A stretch of DNA of 64,000 bases. It comes from Nipponacmea schrenckii (taxonomy: Eukaryota; Mollusca; Gastropoda; Lottiidae). Positions 45,510 through 56,893 of the stretch are shown in pieces; position 1 is the first letter of the stretch; every line of letters starts with the position of its first letter. A program made the translations under genes and the position numbers. The stretch is from positions 15,500,001 through 15,564,000 of the forward strand of contig CM060200.1 of the NCBI GenBank assembly GCA_030562195.1. The letters are read 5' to 3'. A model generated the notes under the pieces. The model did no database searches and was not told the origin of the DNA. It worked only from the letters and a program-made list of their open reading frames with translations.

Positions 45510-46424
45510 TCATTTACATTCATTAATCAAATCCATGATTTCTTGAGAATTACTATCCCATTTTCTTAAATTAAAACCTGCTGTTTGCATACATAATTTC
45601 ATTGTTTTACAAATCTCAAAGGCTTTAGAAACATTCTCAGCACCACAAGCTAGATCATCTACATACAATGATTTTAGAACATATTGAACAAAATCCTTAT
45701 CATCAAAATAACTATACAAGTGATGTCTAATAACAGCATTTAGTATAAACGGGTTAGATGATACCCCAAAAACAACACGATTGAATCTATAAGCAACTGT
45801 GTTTGGATTTTCACTAAAGGGGTCATCTATCCAAAGAATAAGATAATCTCTATGTTCATTTGCAATAGAAATATTAAGAAAAGCTTTTTGTATATCAGCG
45901 ACTACAGCAATAAAGGCATAAAATCTAATCCTTAACAATGTATCAAAAATTAGTGGATTAAGTGAGGGTCCTGAATACAAACATTCATTTAGGCTGGGTC
46001 CATCTATGCATTTACTTGATGCATTATAAACAATTCTAAGCTTTGTTGTCTCTTTGTCTAATCTCATAACCTCTCTATGGGGATTATAATGCAATCTCCC
46101 AGGTTCAACATAATTATCAATTTCTACCTTTTCAATTACACCCGACTCTAATTGATCTTTAATTATTTTATCATACTCAATCAAAATGTTTGGGGTTTTT
46201 CGTAATTTCAACAATAACTTATTAAGCCTCTCAAGACAAACTAAATAATGATCTTCTAAGAAACGATGACCGGTTTTAAAAGGTAATTTAACTTCATATT
46301 TATTAATCGAGTTATTAAATTCTATGCCTTCCCTAAATTCTGTCATGACGATATTGTCTTTAGATTCATCTTGAGATATGCCTATGGATTCTAGATCCAA
46401 AAAACGTCTCAGCTCATCGTGCAA
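45510..46424 (-). pseudogene. BEL reverse transcriptase
   Basis: 304 open residues. Landmarks: linker LRRFLDLESIGISQDESK (~5-22); YEVKLPFKTGH (~43-53); GRLHYNPHREVMR (~115); TKLRIVYNASSK (~131); FIAVVADIQKAFLNI with the first catalytic Asp (~170); VVFGVSSNPFIL (~216); and SLYVDDLACG with the catalytic Asp pair (~253). The open frame is intact through the palm, but both neighbours are out of frame. Confidence 0.9.
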
Positions 46425-46516
46425 ATAAAAGTCTGATTTCGACTCAAAAAATTCACCCCAATAGAACTATCTTTTTGGGAGAAGCCTCAGTGCTGGATAC
46501 AGGGCCTGATAATATC

Positions 46517-47022
46517 CTAATCGTGACCAAATAGCAACAGGTCCAGGATACTCCCCCGTCTAACCTCATTACCAATAAAATTCCAATAAAAGTCTGCGCC
46601 TATCAACAAATCCACATCAAAATTGGACTGTGATGATGAATTTGCAAATTCTAAACCTTGTAAATGAGCATAGTATCTGGCTGGATAAGTCAACTGTTCA
46701 GATATAGGGCTACAGATTGAAGGCACACAGTAAGTTGTCACAAACAATAACATGTTATCTTTACTTTTCACAGCTAACTAAACAATATCACAAGTCTTTA
46801 GACGAGGACTTTCCTCTCCAAATGCTTTAATAAGCAAAATTTCACGTCCGATAGTTTCCAAACAAAGAGTCTAATTTTCTCGCTACAATATGTACGCTGG
46901 CTACATGAGTCAAAAAGTAAGTTAGCTGAAATCTCATGCTGTTTTTCAGCATTACACACTTTTCCCACAGCTGTTTGTAGTAAAATGTTACTGTTATTAT
47001 TAACAGAAATGTTGGATGTCAC
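46517..47022 (-). pseudogene. BEL protease region
   Basis: The minus strand has ILLQTAVGKVC followed by NLLFDSCSQRTYCSEKIR, the aspartic protease active-site region. Pao proteases normally read DSGS; here it is DSCS, so the flap-turn glycine is lost. A second frame has LQGLEFANSSSQ and VDLLIGADFYW, the usual downstream protease motif. Two frames and the Cys replacement make it inactive. Confidence 0.8.
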
Positions 47023-47091
47023 TGGTTGAGCTGCAGTGTCATTTGTATTAAATGTTGAACTCTGTGTCTTATCATCTTGCAGATAAGATGA

Positions 47092-48320
47092 CTAATTAGA
47101 ATCAAAAATACTTTTATTATGTTTTCCACCATATTGGAAACAATTGTAGTTTTTCTTGTAACAGTCACGCATATTATGCCCTGACCTCAAGCATAGGAAA
47201 CACTTATTCTTACGCTTTAAAATGTTCTTGCGAGCCTGCACATCTGCCACAATGTGACATTTTGAGGAAGGGTGTTGTTGCACACAGTACACACATACAG
47301 GTCCTTGTTGACTGATGGCTGTCACTAATGTCGAAGCAGTACTCTGTTTTATAATACGGTTTACCATAACCATTACTGTACTTACTCCTTGAGCTTGAAC
47401 TCTCTCCAGTGGTTTTCTTACTACTATCTTCAGCTGTCACACCTATTAATCTTTCTCTAATATCAATTTCTTTCTTCAAGACTGTTAACAATTCATCCAT
47501 GTTCCAATTCTTTGTTTCACGAGTCACCCATAACTTTAATTCTTGAGGTAGTTTACTTATGACTATTGACATCAATAACGAGCCATAAGAATCGGCCTCA
47601 ATACCCAATGTCTGGAGATTACGTACATGGAAAACAATGGTGTCATAAAAGGTGCGTACCCGATTGATATCCTTGGCATTGGTTACCTCTTCCAGATTTA
47701 AGAGATCTTCCATGTGACTCTGTGGTTTCTTTCAACAGCAGCCAATTAATTTTCACCAACAACTGTCAAACCAGCAATTTTACTTTTTGCAGCATCTGTT
47801 AGCTGTCCCTTTAGATATTGAAATTTATCCACTTCTGATAACTTAGGATTGTTATGTATAACCGACTCAAAACTGTCCCAAAAACTTAACCATTCTTGAG
47901 GTTTCTCACATAAGTTATTCAAAGTCAATTTTGGTAATTTTGGACGTACTATAACAGTTTTAGATTCACTGGAATTCTGATTCATTTTTTTTTCAGCTTT
48001 GGTCAATGATAAGTGTCCATCTGTCTTAACTATGCATTTATTTAACTCCTGCTCGAACTCAAAACTGTCTGCTATGTCAGTACTAAGGTCTTCTTCTTCT
48101 AAAAAAATAAAATATTTGAGAATCCATTTCTCTTAACAGACCTTTCTTCTCTGTTAACGACACTTTAATGGCATTCAATTCGGCAATTTCTGAATCCTGT
48201 GTAGTAGTAGAAGAAATTATGTTGTGCTGTCTCAGCCATTCTTTTGAGAATCGCTCTCGGTTCTTTTCTGATAAACACCCTTTTCTTCACATCTGTTTTA
48301 CTAGTTTTAGGTTTCATTTT
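47092..48320 (-). pseudogene. BEL gag with zinc knuckles
   Basis: Starts near 48317 with a basic and then coiled-coil-like leader (frameshifted). Next come LPKLTLNNLCEKPQEWLSFWDSF and NNPKLSEVDKFQYLKGQL, the Pao gag signature (47746-48006), and a capsid-like segment (47400-47713). The zinc knuckles are CVYC-x3-H-x4-C and CFLC-x4-H-x4-C (47110-47290). At least three frame breaks. Gag would coat the element RNA in a particle. Confidence 0.85.
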
Positions 48321-48341
48321 GTCCTAGTTTAATTTCAAGTA

Positions 48342-48358
48342 TCCGTCTCGTCGGACCA
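48342..48358 (-). other. BEL primer-binding site
   Basis: On the minus strand TGGTCCGACGAGACGGA begins at the first base after the 5' LTR. The TGG start pairs with a tRNA CCA end. The tRNA species was not identified. Confidence 0.75.
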
Positions 48359-48511
48359 TATAATTAAAACACTTTACATATAAATTTCAGTCTTTTATTT
48401 TGTGTAATCCTTAGCACGTGTACATAAAAATGGAACCATCTTGAATACTAATTAAAAATCATCACGTGATCAGGGTCTGTTTGTTTCATAATCAGGGTCT
48501 ATTTCCGTACA
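48359..48511 (-). repeat. BEL 5' LTR
   Basis: 153 bp, matching 39616-39762 apart from a few substitutions and a 6-bp difference at the inner end. It starts TGTACGG on the minus strand and is directly followed by the PBS. It contains ATCACGTGAT, a CACGTG palindrome. Confidence 0.9.
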
Positions 48512-48670
48512 AATCTCAAATAAGATGTTATGTCCCTTAGACCACGAATTGGTTTTTTTAACGTCTAATAGAAACGATGCAAATACATTATTGCATTTTT
48601 TGAATTCTTAATGCTGCATTCCCGTAATGCAACCCACGGCTTTAGTGCCGTTAGTCGTACGGCTCTAGTT
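48512..48670 (-). repeat. Remainder of the split dispersed unit
   Basis: Continues the unit interrupted at 39615: CTCAAATAAGATGTTATGTCCC, then GCAACCCACGGCTTTAGTGCC, the GCCGT/ACGGC palindrome in reverse (48641-48657), CTAG and a T-run (48669-48678). Confidence 0.75.
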
Positions 48671-48678
48671 TTTTTTTT

Positions 48679-50195
48679 ACGATTCTCGGATGAGTTTGCA
48701 GACAAACTGGTAAAAGGTACAGAAATTCTAAATCTACAGTTGATCTTAAGATGATTTCAATTATCAAATGAAACAAAACCGGAAGTTACATCTCTGACTG
48801 GAAGTGAGAACCGGAAGATGAGTTTTTTTTTTTTGCTTTAGCAAATTTATTTTCAGTTCGATTTCGACCGGATTTTCAGATTTGAAAACTTCAATGTATT
48901 TGTAAACTAACAATTATAGGTTTTAAGCAATTCGGTTAAATCTTTTACCGACGATTTGCAATTCAATATTCAAGGGTCATCGGCAAAAATTTCAGACCGT
49001 GATTTCTCGTTTAATATAGATCTTAAAATTTTGAAACTTTAGCAGTTGATAGGCTATATGATTATGAATTTTTAAAAAAAAAATTAGACTTCCGGTTTAG
49101 CCTCAAATGACGTAATTACGTAACTTCCGGTCTATAACAGCTAGGTGAAAAGTGAAAACTGTTTTATAAATAACTTGTCAATAGTGATCGATTTGACCTA
49201 AATAATTAGGTCAAGCTTCCTTATCGGCCGCCATTTTGAATTTTCTTTACAATTCTTAAAGCCGAAATTCAGACACTATTGATAGACCGATTTCGAGGAA
49301 ATTTAGCACATTGGAGACCGATTTTCAAATTTCGTATATTTTTTCGAATTATTCAAATTTCGATTTGTTCAAAATTAGGTCACTTTAACAGCTACGGAAG
49401 GTGTGACCCACTTAATCTATGACCTTGAAAATTAGGTCAAATAATATTCAATATATTGTCTACGAGTAGATATTTTTCAATTTGGCTTACTTAAAAGATT
49501 CATAGAGATAAGTGTACTTAAATACAGCAAAAATTGATAATTTTCATATTTTCGCCATTTTTAACCGTTACGGAAGGTGTGACCTAATTATTTTATGAGT
49601 TTGAAAACTAAGTCAAATGATATTCAATATATTGTCTAGATGTAGGTCATTGCAAATTTAGCCTACATGATATTTTAAGGCTCTCGAAATACGTTCATAA
49701 TTGTAAGTAATTCTAGTTCTGATATTTCTATTATTACTTGCTTGTCTATTAATACATGATGTAAAAGGGCTATTTAAATTGAGTCAAAGAAGCTACATCA
49801 TATCAAACCTCATAACATGCCTTAATTTATGTTCTACAGAAACTCTTCAACCAAATCACAGAGAATTTCCCTTTTTTAATTTGTGAAGGTGAACTTTAAA
49901 CAGACTTAATTCTGATGAGATTTTAGAATTTGATTTAGTTTTTTCGTTGGCACCAGATCATATTAACAATAACCTTCTTTCAAGGATTGAATTTTTTTTC
50001 AAATAAGATATAATAAACTGGCAAATTTCTTTTCCCTTCGCCTGTTTATTTTGAGGCCTATCACAAGGTCATGCAGTAGGTGTTTTTTCTTAATCTTGAT
50101 TTAAATTCAAAATCAAACCTTTTGATGACTGTTCTTAACTGCCATCATTCAATATTTCTTATTTAGTATACTTATTAATACTGTTTAATATTTAG
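48679..50195 (+). other. Intron sequence before the second EIF2B3 exon
   Basis: Non-coding. It holds scattered ETS-like CCGGAAGT sites (48780-48800), GCCGCCATTTTG (49228-49239) and AGGTCA half-sites, suggesting an old, diverged unit copy up to about 49700. The last 500 bp is AT-rich and ends in the TTTAATATTTAG acceptor. Confidence 0.5.
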
Positions 50196-50299
50196 TTGCA
50201 ACATTCAAGGAAGTATCATTTGTTCTAAAGCTCATCTGTCAGAGAAATGTGAGTTGAAAGATTGTATTGTTGGACACACTCAAACAATTATATCTATGG
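50196..50299 (+). CDS. EIF2B3: EIF2B3 penultimate coding exon
   Basis: 104 nt between TTTAG and GG|GTAAGA. With the two bases carried from 21169-21170 it reads Ser, then CNIQGSIICSKAHLSEK and CELKDCIVGHTQTIISM. This continues the beta-helix of the eIF2B gamma C-terminal domain; the NIQGS and (I/L)KDC(I/L)(I/V)G motifs are hallmarks of the family. It ends one base into a codon, which the last exon completes as Gly. A satellite-cored element begins ~14 bp beyond the donor. Confidence 0.93.
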
Positions 50300-50313
50300 G
50301 TAAGATTGAGTCA

Positions 50314-52960
50314 TTTTTATACGCCCAAATGAAATGGGGGCGTAAATTGTCATCACCCATGTCCGTCTGTCAGTCTGTCTGTCCGTCGGTCCACAATTGC
50401 TTGTAAACACTCTAGAACTCCTTGACAGATTTTGGTGAAACTTGATACGAGTTTTTATGTAAGGATGTACCCCATTACAAATAAGCAAAATCGAAAAAAA
50501 TGTTGTATGAGTAATTGCCCTTGTTCTTGAATGGCTCGTAAACACTCTACAATGTGCAATTCTTGACTGTTTCAGATGAAACTTTTTGTGAGAGTGTGTT
50601 ATAACTCAAGGATGAACCCTATTGAAAATCAGCGAAATCGAAAAATATTTAGTATGAGTTATTGCCCTTGTTGAAAACTCGTTCAATTTTGGAATTTGAT
50701 GAAACTTGGCTTGAGTATTTGTTTTCACCCAAGGATGAATCCTATTGAAAATCAGATAAATCGAATAATATTTAGTGTCAGTTATTGCCCTTGTTTTTGA
50801 AAACCTTTTGGCTTGTAAACACTCTAGAATGCACAATTTATGACCATTTTTGACAAAACATTGTTTGATATCGCCCAGGAATGAGTCCTTTTGAAAATTT
50901 AAAACATCAAAATATATCTAATATGAATTATTGCCCTTGTTCTTTAAAAAGTGTTCAATTTTTGGCTCGTAAAAACTCTATGTGCAATTCTCGACAGATT
51001 TTGATGGAACTTGGTGTAAGAGTGTGTTATAACTGAAGGATGAACCCTATTGAAAATCAGCGAGTTATTGTCCTTGTTCTTGAAAACGCGTTCGAATTTA
51101 GCTTGTAAACACTCCAGACAGAACAATTCTTAATGGATTTTAATGAAACTTGGCTTAAGTATTTGTTTTTATACGCCCACATAGAAATGTGGACGTATAT
51201 TGTTGTCGCCCCTGTCCGTCGGTCCGTCGGTCCGTTGGTCCGTCGGTCCGTCGGTCCGTCGGTCCGTTGGTCCGTCTGTCAACAATTGTTTGTGGACACT
51301 GTAGAGACTACAGTTTTTATTGGAATTTCTTGAAACTTGGTATACTTGTTTATAATCACTCAAGGAAGAACCCTATCGATTTTGGTATGATTTCGAAAAA
51401 AATTCCTGGAATTCTTGGACTTTGAATTTCAAATTGTTCTGTTTGTAAACAAAAGCTTGTGGACACTGTAGAGACTCCATTTCTTTATGAATCTTTTTGT
51501 AACTTGGTATATTTGTTTATTACCATCCAAGGAAGATCCCTATTGATTTTGATATGATTCTGAAAAAAATTCCTGGAATTCTGGAACTTGGAATTTCGAA
51601 TGTACTGTTTCTCATCCGTCTGTCAACAATTGTTTGTGGACACTGTAGAGACTACAGTTTTTATTGGATCTTCTTGAAACTTGGTATACATGTTTATTAC
51701 CATTCAACGAAGACCCCTATCGATTTTGGTATGATTCCGAAAAAAATTCCTGGAATTCTTGAACTTTGAATTTCAAATTCCGTCGGTCCGTCGGTCCGTC
51801 GGTCCGTTGGTCCGTCTGTCAACAATTGTTTGTGGACACTGTAGAGACTACAGTTTTTATTGGAATTTCTTGAAACTTGGTATACTTGTTTATAATCACT
51901 CAAGGAAGAACCCTATCGATTTTGGTATGATTTCGAAAAAAATTCCTGGAATTCTTGGACTTTGAATTTCAAATTGTTCTGTTTGTAAACAAAAGCTTGT
52001 GGACACTGTAGAGACTCCATTTTTTTATGAATCTTTTTGTAACTTGGTATATTTGTTTATAACCATCCAAGGAAGAACCCTATTGATTTTGATATGATTC
52101 TGAAAAAAATTCCTGGAATTCTGGGACTTGGAATTTCGAATTGTACTGTTTGTCATCCGTCTGTCAATAATTGTTTGTGGACACTGTGGAGACTACAGGT
52201 TTCATTGGATTTTCTTGAAACTTGGTATACATGTTTATTATCATTCAATGAAGACCCCTATTGATTTTGGTATGATTCCGAAAAAAATTCCTGGAATTCT
52301 TGGATTTGAATTTCAAATTGTTCTGTTTGTAAACAAAAGCTTGTGGACACTGTAGAGACTCCATTTCTTTATGAATCTTTTTGTAACTTGGTATATTTGT
52401 TTATTACCATCCAAGGAAGACCCCTATTGATTTTGATATGATTCTGAAAAAAATTCCTGGAATACATCAAAGGAAGACCCCTATTGATTTTGATATGATT
52501 CTGAAAAAAATTCCTGGAATTCTGGAACTTGGAATTTCGAATGTACTGTTTCTCATCCGTCTGTCAACAATTGTTTGTGGACACTGTAGAGACTACAGTT
52601 TTTATTGGATCTTCTGAATGCAATACAATATAGTTAACTTCCAAGTTCCTTGTAAATCAGGAACCAGCTGTAATTGGACTTTTACTTTTACAATCAAAGC
52701 TATCAGTGGGCGTATGTTACCTTGCCTGGCAAGCTATCTTCAAACAAGGATGAACCCTATTGAAAATCAAAGAAATCGAAAAATAATTAGCATGATTGAA
52801 AATGTGTGAAAGAACAATTCTTAACGGATTTTTTTATGATACTTGTTGAAATTGTTATCACCCAAGGATGAACCCGATTGCAAATTACAAAAATACCGAA
52901 AAATATTTAATGAGTTATTATTAGAGACAATTCTTGACAGATTTTAATGAAACCAAACAC
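50314..52960 (+). mobile_element. Satellite-cored Helitron-like element, copy E1 (interrupted by E2)
   Basis: Starts TTTTTATACGCCCAAATGAA, then GGGGGCGTAAATTGTCATCACC and a CTGTCTGTCCGTCGG tract. Monomers follow with GTAAACACTCTAGAA and GAGTTATTGCCCTTGTT. It is split at 51168 by E2 and resumes at about 52742 with AAACAAGGATGAACCCTATTG, fading near 52960. It lies in sense orientation within the 3.0-kb last intron of EIF2B3. Confidence 0.6.
51168..52741 (+). mobile_element. Satellite-cored Helitron-like element, copy E2 nested in E1
   Basis: The 5' end is ATACGCCCACATAGAAATGTGGACGTAT with a TGTCGCCCCTGTCC start and a (GGTCCGTC)n tract (51215-51278). Monomers of ~165-180 bp carry GTGGACACTGTAGAGACT and AAAAAAATTCCTGGAATTC. 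The 3' end is AGTGGGCGTATGTTACC plus the hairpin CTTGCC-T-GGCAAG (52723-52735), identical to the end of copy A. The segment 51241-51480 recurs without change at 51781-52020. Confidence 0.7.
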
Positions 52961-53341
52961 CCTAAAAAAGTGTATATGACGGAGTTCTTCTATTGCGGCA
53001 ACAAACATACTATCATACTATCTGCTTTAATACATGATCAAATGTTAGCAATTTAGCCTAAAGGAAGAAATATACTTTAATTTAATAGACCTACTTCTGA
53101 GCAAAGAAAAAGAAAATCAAGTTTAAGATGTATTGTAACACTTGAACCAAGGAAGGAATGAGCCCTCTCTTCTCAGATACAATTAATTTCGCTTTTATAC
53201 ACAAGTACTTAATCCAGTAGAATTTATAAACATCTGTGATACAATATAGGTGTATATTTTTTACAATTTTTAGTGTAAAATATTTTGCCACAAATTATCT
53301 TCACTTCTAGAATATATTTAAAAGTCTGTGTTATTTTCCAG

Positions 53342-53394
53342 GTAAATTTACCAATGAAGCTATAATAGATGTTGATAAAATGATGGAAATTTGA
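53342..53394 (+). CDS. EIF2B3: EIF2B3 terminal coding exon
   Basis: Acceptor TTATTTTCCAG, then with the carried G it reads GKFTNEAIIDVDKMMEI and stops at TGA (53392-53394). The hydrophobic C-terminus ending MEI after an acidic residue pattern is conserved in animal eIF2B gamma. The three exons seen here together give about 101 residues, the last fifth of a protein that is normally ~450 residues. Confidence 0.92.
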
Positions 53395-53879
53395 GGATAC
53401 AAAGAACATTTGATATTTTTTCATCCATGATAAATGCTTTTCCATTTGAGCAGTCTTCTACCTTACCACAGTGTTTTTCTGAGTTTTGTTATTTGTTTTC
53501 ATATTATTTAGAGTCTTAAATTGCTTGTAGTTTGATGAAACAATGACAATAAAAGAAGTTAGATCATATCCACATACACTTATGGAGGCCTTACAAGCAT
53601 TTAAGTCGTTTATTTTACTTCAACACTAAAATTCCTTCTATGTTGATATACTGACATATGTGGCATACAAAGTCTTCATACACCTCATGAACATCTTGTC
53701 GCTTTCACTTTTCTTTCAGTGTAGAACATATCTCAAATACACCGAAAGAGAAGGAAAGTGAAAATTTTGCAAAAAATTGAATAAAAATTATTATTTTCAA
53801 AGAGTTAAATAGTTACGTTATCAGATTAATCTGCTTCTGACCTACTTTATATGACACCTTGATGTGAAAAGTTGAAATC
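53395..53879 (+). other. EIF2B3: EIF2B3 3' UTR and downstream
   Basis: The UTR has no ORF. AATAAA at 53548-53553, ~155 bp after the stop, is the first canonical poly(A) signal. A second lies near 53772. No gene start is seen before the tandem repeats at 53880. Confidence 0.6.
53548..53553 (+). terminator. EIF2B3: Poly(A) signal AATAAA
   Basis: First AATAAA downstream of the EIF2B3 stop, within CAATGACAATAAAAGAAG. Probable, as nothing else shows where cleavage occurs. Confidence 0.6.
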
Positions 53880-54362
53880 TGAATAGCCTATTTAGAATAG
53901 CTGATGGGCTATTTTAGATATGGAAGTTTTCTGAATTTATTTTGGTGGCTAATAGCCGCTATTTTAGCACAATAGCAGAAAAGCTACCTTAGAATAGCCA
54001 GTTGGCTATTTTAGCAGAATAGCCTATTTAGAATAGCTGATGGGCTATTTTAGACATGGAAGTTTTCTGAATTTATTTTGGTGGCTAATAGCCACTATTT
54101 TAGCACAATAGCAGAATAGCTACCTTAGAATAGCCAGTTGGCTATTTTAGCAGAATAGCTGAATAGCCTATTTAGAATTGGTGATGGACTATTTTAGACA
54201 TGGAAGTTTTCTGAATTTATTTTGGTGGCTAATAGCCGCTATTTTAGCACAATAGCAGAATAGCCAAATTTGAAAAGCCAGTTTGCTATTTTAGCAGAAT
54301 AGCTAAATAGCCTAGTTAGAATAGCTGAATGGCGATTATAGACATGGAAGTTTCTGAATTTA
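53880..54362 (+). repeat. Tandem array rich in AATAGC/GCTATT (period ~140 bp)
   Basis: Three full copies and one partial copy of a 136-146-bp monomer starting GAATAGCCTATTTAGAATAG. Each contains GACATGGAAGTTTTCTGAAT and GGTGGCTAATAGCC. Within each monomer the short motif (A/G)AATAGC and its complement GCTATTTTAGC recur, giving many small inverted repeats. Non-coding. Confidence 0.85.
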
Positions 54363-55425
54363 TTAGTGGGGGATATTATTCATAAAAGAAAGGGTAATCT
54401 TTTTCATAGTGTGGGATATATTATATAAAATAAAGGATAATCTATAGATATATTTCATAGTGGGGGATATTATTTATAAAATAAAGGGTATTGTATAGAT
54501 ATGTTTCATAGTGGGGGATATTATTTATAAAATAAAGGGAAATTTATTTCATAGTGTGGGATATATTTTATAAAATAAAGGATAATCTATAGATATATTT
54601 CATAGTGGGGGATTTTATTTATAAAATGATTATTTATAAAATAAAGGGTAATATAATAGATGTGTTTTGATAGTGAGAGAAATTATTTATAAAATAAATG
54701 TATTAAATAGTGTAAGATTTTTTTTTATAAATAAAAGGTTATCTAATTATTCTGGTCGATAGTGTGGGGGGGGGGGGGTAATTATTCATAAAATAAAGAG
54801 TAAACTATAATAATGTTAACAGTGGGGGGACGTAATTATAAAATAAAGGGCAATCTAATTATTCTATTTGATACTAGGAGGAATTAGGGTTATCTAATTT
54901 TTCTGTTTGATAGTGGAATTCATTCATAAAATAATGAGTTAACTATAATAATGTTTAATAGTGGGGGAACGTTATTATAAAATAAAGGGCAATCTAATTA
55001 TTCTGTTTGATAGTGGGAGGAATAAGGGTTATCTAATTTTTCTGTTTGATAGTGGAATTCATTCATAAAATAATGAGTTAACTATAATAATGTTTAATAG
55101 TGGGAGAACGTTATTATAAAAAAAGGGCAATCTTATTATTCTGTTTGATAGTGGGAGGAATTAATTATAAAATGAAGGGTAATCTATAGATCTACTTCCT
55201 AGTGGGATAAATTAATTATAAAATGAAGGGTAATCTATAGATCTACTTCATAGTGGGATAAATTACTATAAAATAAAGGGTATTCTATACATATATTTAA
55301 TAGTGGGGGATATTATTTATAAAATAAAGGGTAATCTATAGATATATTTCAAAGTAGGGGATATTATTTATAAAATGAAGGGTAAACTTCAAATCTATTT
55401 CATAGTGGGGTGATGAATGGGGGCT
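54363..55425 (+). repeat. Minisatellite with TAGTGGGGGATATTATTTATAAAATAAAGG-type monomers (~50-60 bp)
   Basis: About 18-20 diverged monomers share TAGTGGGGG, TTATTTATAAAATAAAGGG and TAATCTATAGATATATTTCA parts, with subtypes from 54800 to 55140 (CTAATTATTCTGTTTGATAG, CATAAAATAATGAG). A G-run (54767-54777) lies inside. There is no coding and no interspersed unique spacer. It may be a local expansion next to the first array. Confidence 0.85.
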
Positions 55426-55833
55426 GTTATAGGCAATTTTTTTATTACCCCATTAAAATTTGTATTGCCCGTGTCACCCGAATTGAACTTCGATCGATTC
55501 GACCTCCCGCTATTTTATATATGGCGTATGACGGTTATCGATTAAAATCGTAGCCTTTTTCATTCATATGCGAATAAAATTATCATAATTGATATTTATG
55601 TCCACTTTCAATAGCAGTTGACTCGACCCCGGCATTTTAAGGTGATAAGTTTAAACGGCCAGAAATGCATATATACGAGTAAATAATCTTTATTTGGTAC
55701 AAACTTATAGAATATGAAGTGTTACGTTGTGTCCGAGGAAATAAAACGTATCGTTTTCAAAAACTGAAAAAGGTAAGTTATTTTTTCATCATGCGAATCT
55801 TTAATATCGTTAGTATGACATAGTTTTATCTCG
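55426..55833 (+). other. Non-coding stretch with strong splice-donor-like site
   Basis: No ORF. Around 55710-55775 a short ATG-started reading (MKCYVVSEEIKRIVFKN, then stop) is followed by AAAAAGGTAAGTT (55766-55778), a perfect GTAAGT donor. It precedes the duplicated acceptors at 55840-55860 and 56130-56145. It could be the 5' part of a lost gene. Confidence 0.35.
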
Positions 55834-56079
55834 ATGCGCCCTCTCTATCTTTCAGACATTGAAGAAGAAATTCTAAACCAATGCTTACCCCATATTGCTT
55901 CTACTGAAGCATTTAGGGTTTTCGCGAACCAAAACAATTCTAAGGATTGGCCAAAAAGTTATTCTACCTACCTATCTTATTCTTCATTCGAACACGAAGG
56001 CATTAAGTTAGATGATGACACAATTAAAAAAAAAGGCTACGAACTAAATACGTATACATTCATTTGCATAAATAATTAG
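55834..56079 (+). CDS. Unrecognised small ORF or exon (DIEEEIL...)
   Basis: The open frame is cleanest from after the acceptor-like TCTATCTTTCAG (55846-55857). It encodes an acidic, helical ~72-residue peptide with DIEEEILNQCLPHIAS, RVFANQNNSKDWPKSY and KLDDDTIKKKGYEL, ending in TAG at 56079. The same acceptor and first codons (CTTTCAGACATGGAAGAAG) reappear at 56131-56149 but that copy runs into a stop. I do not recognise the family. It is probably an exon of a decayed gene. Confidence 0.4.
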   Translation: MRPLYLSDIEEEILNQCLPHIASTEAFRVFANQNNSKDWPKSYSTYLSYSSFEHEGIKLDDDTIKKKGYELNTYTFICINN

Positions 56080-56433
56080 TGGTATAAATCATATATTATT
56101 GGTGTGACACAGTTTTATATGTGCCTTCTATCTTTCAGACATGGAAGAAGAAATTGGATGGACTCTTGCGTTGAACTTACACCAGATACAACTGTAAGCC
56201 ACGATCTAATTAAAGAATAAACAAGAATAACGCGTCTGTGACATTGTACAACCATGATTTTCGATTCAGTGTCTTTAAACCTATATGAAAAACTCTCATT
56301 GAATAGGAACGACGTATCCAAGGGGGTCCCAGTGTTTAACCTTTTTTTTCATTTGTTTTTACATGTATGTACAAAAAGAATACAAAAAGATCGTCTGATA
56401 TATTTACTAGTAAGCTAAAATTTCACGTGGCCA

Positions 56434-56893
56434 GTGAGACGTCCCAGATCATGTGATGCTACTAACGATATTAATATAATCAAAAACCCCGAATGCAATT
56501 CTTCAATCACCATGGATCGTTGTCAACATTGTAACTTGCACTTTGTATTCACTCAATATAGAAATATGATGAACGCTTACTTTCATTGTATTTATTGCAA
56601 GGCAACGTTACGGAACACATATTGGAGGTCTGTCAAACACCTACACGTTTGCCCAAAAATGCCCAAAGTCAGGGAATGATGCCACTGCTAAGGGGGCATT
56701 CATAATTACACTAAGGAAGAAATTCGGAAAAAAGAAAACCATCGGCAGTCTTAAAGACGGGGCAGAAAGTCACGTGACTCAAGGGGAGAGTGAAGAACGA
56801 TGGTATAATGATGCGGCTGTTAAAAAGCTATTGGTCTGTTCAGCGTTTGTTCCATCGCAGATAACCATCAAGGAGATTCCATGCAGATTCTGA
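56434..56893 (+). pseudogene. Cys/His-rich ORF followed by a second coding-like frame
   Basis: The first frame (56434-56679) holds CQHCNLHFVF, an MMNAYFHCIYCKATLRN block and SVKHLHVC, a C-x2-C...C-x2-C...H/C pattern that would suit zinc binding. After its stop another frame continues without a break to 56893 with FIITLRKKFGKKKTIGS, SEERWYNDAAVKKLLVC and PSQITIKEI. The two together look like one frameshifted protein of about 150 residues. I cannot name it. It sits close upstream of the BIR gene in the same direction. Confidence 0.4.

Noticed and set aside
54363..55425. CRISPR-like array of regularly spaced repeats
   Set aside because: The monomers are contiguous and diverged, with no unique spacers. 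The rest of the window is eukaryotic.
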